Shown in pieces: positions 1-10,259 of a stretch of 64,000 nt of DNA. The notes under the pieces were generated by a model, which saw only the letters and a list, made by a program, of their open reading frames with translations, was not told the origin of the DNA and did no database searches. The stretch spans positions 46,537,385 through 46,601,384 of the forward strand of contig OZ021727.1 of NCBI GenBank assembly GCA_963978545.1, given 5' to 3'. Position 1 is the first letter of the stretch. The number at the start of each line of letters is the position of its first letter. A program made the position numbers and the translations under genes. Origin of the DNA: Linyphia triangularis (lineage: Eukaryota > Arthropoda > Arachnida > Araneae > Linyphiidae).

Positions 1-706
1 TAATTTCATCAAGTAACATTATTTCCGATATCAGAAAAATGCTAACTTGCTAAGACCTCATTGTCCCTTTTCTTAAATTTCCTAATTTTTCTTCGCTTTT
101 CAGGATTCGTGTGGACCTTTCACAGTCAAAATACAAAGCAATAAACGCAAGTTTCTTAAATTTTAGCTTATCCTTCTTTTATAATCGATTGTTGAGTACA
201 TAATTTGAGTTTTATTGACATTAGAGAAATGTGTAAACATAATGAAAATGGATATTTAGTGAAACATGTAAAATCAAAATTGTATGTATTACAAAAATTC
301 TAAAAGATTTTGACTAGCTTCTTATGAAAACCATTTAAGAACAAATACTCAGACACCGAGTGTTTCCTGCCCAAAAACTCTGTAATCATTTGTTCTCACA
401 CTTGAACAATTTTGCACGTAACCATAAAATATTCCATCAGTTCATGAGCAAACTTATTAGACTACTGGGTTATACCACTGGAATTAGACCATTAGGTCAA
501 TAGGTATTCAAACCCAGTTCGCTTGAATGTTAATGTACCATTTTAGCAACTAAACCTTGATGCAGCGAGTTGATAATTACAGAGATATAATTTTAAATCA
601 CAAACACATAATTTTAAACAGCAGCCATTTGAAATGCTCGATTATTAAAAAAGCTCAAATGTATTTCATTGAATATATTGTCTTAGGTGGAAAAATAATT
701 TTCAAG
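1..706. other. No gene seen
   Basis: AT-rich. The only point of note is a pyrimidine-rich acceptor-like site ending at 103 (CTTCGCTTTTCAG) with a short open + frame beyond it, which is too little to call an exon. The 64-codon frame at 557-751 overlaps the transposon end. Confidence 0.6.
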
Positions 707-973
707 TACAGAGTGGTTATAATTAAAGTTTTCCTGTTGAGACCTACATAGAGTCCTTTTTGGAGAGCGGATTTTGATAAAATTTGGTGTTTACGGTATA
801 TGGACCATGGGGAAAAGAAATCTGCAATAAAAAATTGTAGTTCAAATTTCGACAACAGGTGAAAAAGGGGCGCATAAAGAACAAAAACCCAAATAGGAAA
901 CACAAATTTTTATATAATCACAGTATATGTTCAATGTCCATTATATTTACATAAGTACATGATAAGTTCCTCA

Positions 974-1867
974 ATCAATTGCAGCAACATGTCGTGTTAT
1001 GCTTTCTTTTAATTCAGGCAGAGTCCATATGTTTTCTCCATACACACGATCTTTCAGGAATCCCGACAACCAGAAGTCACAGGGATTTAAGTCCGCAGAA
1101 CGAGGAGGCAAAGAAATCGGAATACTTCTCAAAATTACCCAATCATCTCCAAAGTAGGCTCGAAGTAGTGCAGTAACAAGTTGTGCAATGTGAGGTGATA
1201 CCCATTTTACGTAAATATAGTAGTCTCTAAACACTCTCGTTATTGTAGGACAGGAATTACTTGCTGCCGAAGAAGCTTGCAGTAGCGGGACACCGTAATA
1301 GAACGCCTTTGAAGGTCAAGAGGCGTGGTCTCTTCAAAGAAAAACGGACCAAGAATGAATTCAGCTGTAAAACCACACGATGCAAGTAATGTAATCAGGA
1401 TGCAGAAACTGTTAAAGCACAACATTAGATTTTGCCTTACCCAATATGCGACAGTTCTGAGTATTCACTGTCCATCTAGTGCAAAATGCTCTTCATCCGA
1501 CCATAAAATGTTCCAAGGCCAGGCACTATCAACGATTATTCTAGCCAAAAATAAAATTTAGAAAATTAAGTGCACTTACCCGAGTCAGCAGGGTTAAATG
1601 CTTGTACAATGTGGATCTTATATGGATACCAGTTTACAATGGATCGAATATTCTTTCTTACTATAGACCAAGGGATAGATAAATTACTTGACACCACTCG
1701 ATCACTTGTGAAGAATATTGAAAACCGGACGCTCTTTGGACCACGACAATGGCGACTTCTTCCACAGTTTTATTTAAAACCCTTTGCCATCCTCTTCCTT
1801 GCAGCACATCCAATTCTCCAGCCTCTTCAAATTTAATAATCATCTTCTTCAAAGCCTGTCGCGCCAT
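974..1867 (-). pseudogene. Broken Tc1/mariner-type transposase, main copy
   Basis: The minus strand opens with MARQALKKMIIKFEEAGEL, an N-terminal DNA-binding region, at 1867 to 1661. A second piece near 1555-1500 contains PWNILWSDEEHFALDG, the region around the second catalytic acidic residue. At 1234-971 it ends with APPHIA-like (here SPHIA), PPRSADLNPCDFW and GFLKDRVYGENIW, the region around the last catalytic acid, then PELKESITRHVAAID. Stops and at least two frame changes separate these blocks. After AAID about 17 expected residues are missing. The family is the DDE/D endonuclease that cuts and pastes DNA at TA sites; this copy cannot encode an active enzyme. Confidence 0.8.
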
Positions 1868-1879
1868 AGGCCCTTTTTG

Positions 1880-2024
1880 CTCTCTGCCTGAATTGAAAGC
1901 AAGAATAACACATCATGTTCCTGCAATTGATCGAGAATTCCTTCGCTCTATTGTTGAACAAACTATAACACGCTTTGAACATGTGATTGAAGTAAATGGA
2001 ATGCACATTAAACATATGCTGTGA
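1880..2024 (+). pseudogene. Transposase C-terminal fragment, inverted second copy
   Basis: The + strand encodes LPELKARITHHVPAIDRE, then a run ending VNGMHIKHML and a TGA stop at 2022-2024. This is the same C-terminus as in the neighbouring minus-strand copy, but it retains the residues deleted there. It is followed by the shared 3' UTR, which contains a run of 12 C at 2144-2155, and the terminal repeat to 2262. It is only about 47 residues, with no catalytic residues. Confidence 0.75.
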
Positions 2025-2262
2025 TTTAATAAAAATGTGTGTTTCCGATTTGTGGTTTTTGTTCATATATGCCCCTTTTTCACCTGTTGGTCAAAATTTG
2101 AACTACAATTTTTATTTTTATTTCATTGCAGATTTCTTTCCCTCCCCCCCCCCCCATCCCATGAACCATATAATGTACACACCAAATTTCATCAAAATCC
2201 GTTCACCAGAATGGACTCTACATAGGTTTAAACAGGGTGACTTTAATTATAACCACCCTGTA

Positions 2263-3300
2263 TATTAAATCAGGGTTAGATGTTCTCTAATAACATATAA
2301 ACTTTGTGAGATTATGCTTACACATCATATACGTTGTTACTTTTGCCTATATCATTACGATACGTCAAGATGTCTCTTTGGTATAAACTTCATATACTTG
2401 AAATGCTCCATTCAAAAAAACATTAGCGAAACAAATTTGCACACTAATGTATATCTTATAAATATCTAAAATGTACAGGTTTTCTACTATAATATGTCGA
2501 CCTTTTAATCCCAACTTTGTATTGTTTGAACTTCGTTTTGTATTTATATACTTTCTGGCATTTTTATTTATACAGTTTTGTTGTTACCTATTTACTTGAA
2601 TAATGAACGATAAAATCATAAAAATTTCCATAAGAATATTATAAATAAGAAATTTATGAATTCTTTAAGACTAGTAGAGCCATAATGATATTCAATTATC
2701 TTATTCCAATTTTTAATCTAACTTACTGAATAAATAATGCAATTGTCAAACTTATTATAAATTGTTCTTTAAAATATATTAGATGGAAACTGAATATAGA
2801 GTTTTAATTAAAATAAATGCAGATAGTATTTTATAAAAATAGTGTTTGGCATCCACTATTTGATCTTCTTTATTCAATCGAAATAATCCTTTCAGAGTTC
2901 CATTTTCTTTGAATTCTAATCAAATTGATAAAAGCTGAGAATAATAGAGAATTAATTCCCATAAGTATTTTTTATCGGAAAAAATCACATTAGTATTCTA
3001 ATAAAATTTCTATTTCTAAACAAAATCTCTATTATATACTATTATGTATCACAAAACGTATAAATAACGGATAATTTTTTCCTTATTAAATATGGAAGCA
3101 AAATTCACAGAATTCTTCTTTACTTCTAGGATATCTAGCAGTATAACTTAAGTAAATCTAATTTTTTGAGTTTTTAATCACAATTAAGTTCCTTAATTTA
3201 TCCAAGATCTCAAACAAAAACTAAAATAAAACCAGCGTAATTTTTTTTTACTTTCTGCTGTATACTAATACATAAGATATCTCAACACCAGAATTACAAA
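2263..3300. other. No gene seen
   Basis: AT-rich DNA without open frames, repeats or splice-bounded segments. Confidence 0.6.
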
Positions 3301-3309
3301 CTTGTAATG

Positions 3310-3590
3310 GAGATGGGCTGAACCAGAGGCCCCGGATGAGCCCAGATGTTCCAGGATATAGATAACAATTCAGATTCGATAATACTTTCCTGACACAGTA
3401 GATGATACTAAATGGATGTCACATATGATTTTCCTCAACAGGTAATATCATATCAGCAACCAGTCCCTATGCGCTGTCATCGGGAGCGTCATATACTCGT
3501 GTCTTGATATTTCTCCAGAAGAAGTTATTAAAGCAGAGTACGGTACGGTGACCAATGAACCGTATCACCATGCCTATCCACTGTTGGGCT
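3310..3590 (-). pseudogene. Decayed DDE transposase C-terminal fragment
   Basis: On the minus strand, QWIG is followed by a frame change giving VHWSP (compare the usual VxWPPRSPD), then NFFWRNIKTRVYDAP and DSA, a stop, and GLVADMI. This order matches the end of transposases with a WPPRSPDLTPLDFFLWG block followed by IKxxVY and DSxEDLVAR. Several stops and at least one frameshift are present. The match is by eye, and the left boundary is uncertain. Confidence 0.45.
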
Positions 3591-3821
3591 GAGACGTCTA
3601 AAGGACATTTCACTCCTCATTCGTCTATCTGCAATTTCTCATGCGATTGTCCGATATCAAAAGTCATGGTATTAGAGAGGATTGTATAAGGTTCACTAGA
3701 TTTCCGTGGTATTGATTTATACTAAGCAAATGAAAAGAAAGAGTAAATTTGGCATTATTTTTGTCAAAATATCATTCGTCGATGTTTATGTTTACAAAGC
3801 TATGTGTATTATGTTTTTTTT

Positions 3822-3829
<8 letters not shown>

Positions 3830-3853
<24 letters not shown>

Positions 3854-3854
3854 T
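3830..3854 (+). repeat. Poly(T) tract, 25 nt, after a C8 run
   Basis: A run of 8 C then 25 T and CCC. It is one of twenty T runs of at least 15 nt on the + strand. Confidence 0.95.
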
Positions 3855-4950
3855 CCCTAGTTATAATTCATTCCATATCGGTATTTTAGTTCCAAATTAG
3901 GAATATTTTATTGTTTATTTTTTCCAAATAACACTAAAAGAAGTGTGAAATTTAAACTAAAATTGCATAATGATATCGACTTGTAAAATATAATTACTGT
4001 ATAAAAGTAAACAAAACAATTTTTAGTTAAAAATAGTTAATATTATTTCATGTAGTTTGTAAATAAACTTTATACATATAACAAGTTATAGTTAAATTAC
4101 ATTTTATAATCAAACGCTCTCTTTTAATTTCATTAAATTTTAATAAATTCATTTTTTCAAGTAATTTTTCATAAAATTCTTCAAACTTTATAAAACTGTG
4201 TCACATAATTTAAGTATTTTTTCCATTAACACCTTTAATGGCATAAATATAAAATCTTTAAAGTAAATCAAATTAGGAATACAGTTTTAATAGAATACAA
4301 CATAAAACCATAAATAATCCACACAAAAAATAAAATATTAGAAGCATTAAAAATCGTGATTATAAAAGGTTTTAAGGTTATTTAATTAGAGTATTAGAGG
4401 TCAAAAAGAGAGATAAATAGTTATTTTTTAATAGCGTCAAAATATCAGGTAACAGGAGTGCGCACAGCCTAACAACGCGATTTCTAACTGTCTCAGATAC
4501 ATATTACACAAAAGTTTCAAATAAACTTAAGTATTACGGTCTTCCTTGTTAAGAAAGCACTTTCAGCCTTACTTCCTACCCCAAACCAATTTTTAACTCT
4601 GGTTCAGACACACTTGTAATTTGAATTTTAGCAACATATATTTTTCTTATCATTTAAGAAAAGTCATTATTCCAATACACAATACTTATATGATAGATTT
4701 AATAATAAAACCAAGTTATGGTTTTTCTAATTGAAATAGAAATTTCTTAAAAAATGTGCTCCTGGCACGTTTACGAATAGGCCACAATATCTTAACCAAT
4801 GTGGTTCTTCTGCGAGCAGAAAATGCCTATGCGTGCAAATATAACTTTCTTATTGTTTTTATTTTTTCGGTGCAGTATAGCCATGTGATGGTGAGGTTAC
4901 ACCAGCGCAATTTTTATCTGTATTGAAGGATTGAAAAGACCTACTCTAGA
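3855..4950. other. No gene; one unexplained GC-raised patch
   Basis: Mostly AT-rich. At about 4740-4850 the minus strand is open for some 35 codons (contains RHFLLAEEPHWLRYCG). This may be a transposon edge just outside the LTR-like segment. Confidence 0.45.
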
Positions 4951-5886
4951 TGTAACGGCAATTTTTATTAGAGGGGACTAGACTTGTTGGCGCGGTATGG
5001 CCCAAGAGTTGGCAGGACCAGGTCAAGAGGTCAGAGGTGAATTTACAGCCTGGTGTGTTTTGAGCAAAGATATAGATCGAGTGATTTCTCGAGGGAGGAC
5101 CCTCAAGTCCACTTGGATGCTATGGCGAAGAGGATCATCTCAGTTTAACGTAAAAGGAAGAGCGAGCGATCAGGAGCCACTTTTTTACACACTTTTCATG
5201 TTTCTTGAAGATGCTGTAATTAGCGAGACGGCTGCAGCTAAATTCGTACGGTGGATCGAAGAGAGAGCGATAGACGAGGCATAGAAGAGAGCTATAAGCA
5301 TACGGAAAAGTCTCAAAGCGATTCCCATAAAACCTGCGTGCCCAACAGCCTTCAACTAAAAGAAGTCTTTGATCGATAGAACCCAGCAGCTTTCGACTGA
5401 GAGAGACCTGCCAGCAGAGCAGAACCTCCGACCCGGCCTCGATCCCACAAAGCCGATCTATCCAGAAGACCCAAACCAAACGCCAGCCACATCGACCATG
5501 CCATGGCCCCAACACATTTCATGCCGTAAGTCAAACTCCCCTCTCCTAATTAATTGTACAAATCCCTGCTCTTCTGTTAATTATTAATGCACAAAAAAAA
5601 GCTCCAATTTGCTGCCCAATAATTGTTTGAAGTAAGTTAAGTAAATAATTAGTGTGTTTTTTTACCTGTTGATGATTATTTTCTTTGTTTCCCAGATTCA
5701 ATACTAAACGAGCCTTTTCGATTGCAAATTTGGCCCTATTTTGGTTGAATATGAGTTATTGCGGGACAACATTCACATTTGCTGATACCATTGACCAGAC
5801 AATGGAGAGAGCAAACCACGACAGTTTATGTATTGAGCTAACCACGACAACTCTACGTGCTCAAAAAACTAACAACCTATAAACCA
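4951..5886 (+). mobile_element. Probable solo LTR (936 bp) with internal splice signals
   Basis: The segment stands out by GC content. It begins TGTAACGGCA and can be read to end ATAAACCA, with 4-bp flanks TAGA and TAGT, a near-match target duplication. It holds a 95-codon frame at 4997-5284 (starts MAQELAGPGQEVRGEF) that I do not recognise, and a second open frame at 5369-5525. A consensus donor (GTAAGT at 5526) and acceptor (TTTGTTTCCCAG ending at 5696) would remove a 171-bp intron and lead into an open stretch to 5882. No gag, pol or primer-binding site follows, so it is solitary if it is an LTR. Alternatives are a non-LTR element or a decayed host gene. Confidence 0.4.
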
Positions 5887-8539
5887 TAGTGGACAATTTT
5901 AAACTGTTATCTAAATTCACCGTACTTTGATAAGTAAAATATAAACTTAATTAATGCAAGATTTTTATTATTTTAAATAGACTATTTAAAACAACAGACA
6001 TAAATTAATTAAAAAGAATTATGTTAAAAATATAAATAACAATCAAATAAATCAAAAATACTTATAACTTTTAAAATTGGATTTTTAAAGGCAAATTAGT
6101 ATACATCAAAACTACTATAGGCTGTTGAGCTAAATTATTGCAATTGTTCACTTCTTCCATAAAAGAGAAGCGTGTAATTTTTAGTTCATCAAAATAAGAA
6201 CTTTTAGATTTAAAAGGAAAGTTAACAGTTTAAAAATTTTTAGATTTAAAAGAGAAGTTAACAGTTAAAGTATTACATAAATTAAGGAAATTCTATTTGG
6301 ATTCTCGGGTAACTTAGAGACTGAGATAAGTAAAACTTTTCTTCTTCCCATTTCTACTTTCCCCTCACGCTCTCTATTCTACAAAAGTTTAACTCTTATA
6401 AAGTATCATCATTTTGCAAAAGAAACGTGATTCTCTTTGAGTAGTGAAAATATATGGAAGAATAAAAAGGTAAAGTGAACTAGTCGCATTTTCGAACTTT
6501 TTGAGTGAAAATATATTTAAATTGAATCCTCTAAATTCCACCAAAGAACAGAAGACAAACTTTTTGTAATGATAATAAAATAATTATTAAAAGATGCAGT
6601 GCGACTCCACTCGTAAAATGCAATACGTTTCCAAACTTTTAATAAATAAAGCTTCACTTTTTAAAAACTCTTTATTTTTCTAAATATTTTTCTTGCCGTA
6701 TATGTGTGCATTCAAAAAAAAAAAATTAACGTAAAAGCGATTTTTAAATATGAGTTTTTGTATGACATAATCTGTTCTTTCTCTCCAAAAAGAGACCCAT
6801 TAGAGAGTTATGATTTCTGTAAGTTATATTAAATTTTTCATAATATGATAATTCAACGCATTGTTGAGTCAGATGAATTAGTACATTGCAGAATCTCTAT
6901 AAATATTTATTTAAATTCTTATCCTATTTAGCTATCTTTAAGCAATTGAATTAGAATATTTTGTCCATATCTTAAATGTCTTTGTCCGAATTTTTGTCCT
7001 TTTTGAGCACCAATAAATACAATACTCGAAACTTTCTTTGACAGTACACAAGGGCATTTTACCTTTTTGTTGTAAAATCTTAACTGAAGATTTGTAAAAA
7101 CAAGTAAAATCGTGATGGTTCGTTGAAGTATGTTCTTTGTTTGGATAATAGCCTCCAAGAGGTTGCTGATACTAATTTTCTGTATCATTTTTTATAGTTA
7201 TCTCCCTTTATTATTTGAATATCCACTTAATATTCAAATTTTAAGAGAATACTTACTTTCCATTTTTTTATCTATTGTTGAGCCTTTTTAGTTTAAATAT
7301 CAATCTGCTGCTTTTACGTTGACTCTTGCAGCTTTATCAGCCTTTCCGTTTTTCACCAAGCCTACATGGCTGGTTATAATAAAACTTTCCTGTTACAAGT
7401 GCTTTACTGTGCCTATATTGTGCAAGAATACCGTTATAAAGATATCTGGAAAGATATGAGCTATTTCAAGAAACGTGTTCCATATTTGAGTCTCAAAATT
7501 GAATAAAAACCGAAAACCGCCTACAACGCAAGATTATAACCGACACTATACTATTTGTCACGATCGCTACCATTTTTATTCACTTTTAGCAGAGAGTTTA
7601 GTGTGTCGGCAGTGCTAGAAATGTGGGTAGACGCAGGGTGAAGCGTCCTCCCACTTTGCAAGAAAATACCCATGTGTCTCCCCACTTCTAAAACAACTGA
7701 AATCCATCCCACCACTTTTAAAAGCATAAGTCCGCCTAAAAATAACTAATAAAAAATAACATTAACCTTTAAATGTAGTGACCCTGCATAAAAATGATTT
7801 ATTATTACATTTGAAAACTTTAAATATATTTATAGAATATATATCATATTATTATAAACATCTATTGTACTACTTTGTGTAAAGATATTAGCATTTTTAC
7901 TAACAAATACTGTTACACTTGATCAACTTTTAACTTTGGAGGAACTTTCTTTTTAAGTAAAATTTCTATTCTTGTTTCATATAAAGGCAAGCTATTTTTT
8001 AGCAAAAAAAAACCTTTTTAGAATTCTCTATTAGTTTAATTTCATGAAAGTATGCACATTTGTAAGTATTTTTTAAATCTAAATAAACAGTTATGTATTT
8101 AACATTGAATTATTACTTAACTTTATCTCATACTTCCAAGTAAAAAAACTAAGTCGCAGAAAATTCATTAAAATAACAATAAATTGTGGACCCTCGTTTA
8201 TTGTTAATGTTGGGAAGTATAAATTATTTCTTTACTGATTAATATTTTTATTATAAGTTACGAATTTATAAAATTTATCGCTGAAGATGGGAGAAGGGGA
8301 GGTATAGCCAATAGTATAATTTATAATATTAGCTTTCTTTGAGACAAAATGTCTGACATTAAGCAATTGAAGTCTTTGGAAAACTGGATTGAAATAAATA
8401 AATATGCCAAGTAAATGTTTCTTGTAACTTAATAGTCAGCTTCAACGTATTCCAAGTTCGGAATAGATCGATCAAGTGGTTCCAAAATTAAAAGTTACGA
8501 AATCTTAAGTCGAATTTATTTGGAGCACTTACCATATAA
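5887..8539. other. No gene seen
   Basis: AT-rich. The minus frame 7188-6928 (86 codons) has no recognisable feature. The patch at 7560-7740 has higher GC and no open frame of note. Confidence 0.55.
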
Positions 8540-8551
8540 ATAAACATATCT

Positions 8552-8718
8552 TGGTTGGTTAGTTTGCAAGGTCAATGACCTATTTTATGCACAATGACAG
8601 TTAATCAGGCCGGACCTACAGCTTAACATTGATTCTGAACAACAATGACCATCCATGCCTAACCTAGGATTCAAACCTGGCACCTTTGTCATGTTACCAA
8701 CACAGCCATCAGATGGGC
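8552..8718 (-). mobile_element. tRNA-derived SINE with 12-bp target duplication
   Basis: On the minus strand the element starts GCCCATCTGATGG. It has an A-box-like TGGCTGTGTTGG and a clear B box, GGTTTGAATCC, so it was transcribed by RNA polymerase III, and it ends CTAACCAACCA. It is flanked by ATAAACATATCT at 8540-8551 and again at 8719-8730, an exact 12-bp target duplication that fixes both ends. Length is 167 bp. A perfect duplication with a decayed tRNA head suggests moderately recent retroposition by a LINE partner. Confidence 0.85.
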
Positions 8719-8730
8719 ATAAACATATCT

Positions 8731-10120
8731 AGGAAATTAATAAATCTGCAATTCATTCATAACCCATTTATCGAAACAGAATTCAACAATTTTACTTTAT
8801 TGTATTTGATAGGATTATTTATCATCACAATTCCTACATCCCAATGATTTATTCATTGTGATATGTTTGTTTATATTTAGAATAAATTCAGAATGTCTAA
8901 CATTTAGAATTTTGGTTTTCGGATTGATTCACAATGCTAAAATACTTGTGCTAATTTTAGAGCTTTTGAGAAACAGTGTTTTGCTTCCACGTTACTTTGT
9001 TGATATTACTTTCTTACACTGCAACCAAAATCATTTTTCGATTGTATTTCTAAAAGACTTCAACTTCCTAAATAACCAATACAAAGATTGAACCTATTCT
9101 AAACCAACTAATTCCCAAAGTTAATACCAAAAGTTCTATCAAGAGTCCAAATTTCTCATTTACATTCAGAATTGTAATATATCATGTTGAAGCAACAAGT
9201 ATACGAAGTTTTTCCCGGGTCGATATATCGTGTTTATTAGAGCGAAAGCGTATTAGAAGGACAAAGGAAAGATTTATAAGATACTTGACTCGGTAGGAAC
9301 TCATCATTTCCCGAAAGAACTGAGATATGAGGCGATTCAGTGAAGCTGATATTGGCTTCATATCATGTCATCTTATAATGAGTTTACTTCAGGTTTGCCT
9401 CTTGTTTTGGGATACAATCAATTATTCGTTCTATTTGTAGTGCACATCCATTCCCTAAGTAATTACATACAGTTTAAACTACACCTTGAAGAAATTTTGA
9501 TATTTAGGTACGTTAGTAATATTTTAAAGGTTTTAAAACCACATGTAAATAATGAATTTGGAAGGTTCATTATTTTTGCAGGAAGTCTTAAAAGTTTTGT
9601 TCCCATCTTTATTGATTTTGCTATTGGAGAAATCACAAAAGTAATGTGATAGTTATGGATAATTTAATTTAAAGATTACAGCGGTATAATTGTTATTCAA
9701 CCTCTGTAGGTTACAAAAGTGTTCACTGGGTTAAATTATATAAAATAAATTTAAAATTATCAATATAAAAGAGTACCCGTATGATTTTCGTATTGCGCTT
9801 AAATCCGATAGATAGGACAAATTTTTTAAAACTGAAGTATACTTTTTCTTTTTAACTTTGCTTTAGTACTGGAAACTATTTCCAAATCTCTTGGACTATT
9901 ACGATTTTATTTGGGAGGTGAAAAAGCAATGAGCATAGGTTACTTAAACCTGTGATATATATTTTTAAACTTTATTTAATTCAGTTTTTTTACATTATCA
10001 TTCCTTAGAGCAAATGTTTTAAATGCTAGTCATCATATTGAATGTGAACAATAACACGTCAAACCTAGGATCTTGATACATTTCGCAACATTATTGGCGT
10101 TATATACGATATTTCGTCAG
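8731..10120. other. No gene seen
   Basis: Two + frames (8858-9091 and 9365-9649, 77 and 94 codons) are F/L/I/N-rich chance frames. A slightly GC-richer patch at 9190-9370 is unexplained. Confidence 0.5.
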
Positions 10121-10129
10121 TTAATGATT

Positions 10130-10240
10130 TGTTTTAAGCCACCGACGTTTACAAGACTTCTCCTCAATACGCGATCTTTGAGATAACGCCATTTATAAAG
10201 TTCCAAGGAAGTGAATCTGATGACCGTGGTGTCCACAAGC
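10130..10240 (-). pseudogene. Decayed DDE transposase fragment
   Basis: Minus-strand frames give RSSDSLPWNFING, then after a frame change RYLKDRVLRRS and GGLKQII. The order matches the RSPDLTPxDFFLWG, YLKDRVxR and LEELKxxI segments of Tc1/mariner-type transposases. Only about 35 residues can be followed, in at least two frames. Recognition is by eye and short. Confidence 0.4.
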
Positions 10241-10259
10241 CTGTTGAAATTAAACGGTT

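Larger units (their letters stand above)
707..2262 (-). mobile_element. Composite Tc1/mariner-type transposon with two like ends
   Basis: Both ends carry the terminal sequence TACAGGGTGGTTATAATTAA (left copy has one change), and both abut TA, the expected target dinucleotide. About 200 bp inside each end match as an inverted repeat, including a transposase 3' UTR. The main copy runs on the minus strand from a start codon at 1867 to about 974. The right end (about 1880-2262) is the 3' part of a second copy in + orientation. Both ends are thus the 3' end of the element, and the normal 5' end is absent. Multiple stops and frameshifts show that it is dead. Confidence 0.8.

Noticed and set aside
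4997..5284. 95-codon + frame as a host gene
   Set aside because: No recognisable domain, and it sits inside an LTR-like block; better treated as part of that element.
5135..5515. 126-codon minus-strand frame, the longest in the window
   Set aside because: It runs antisense through the GC-raised LTR-like block, which is enough to explain its length; no domain recognised.
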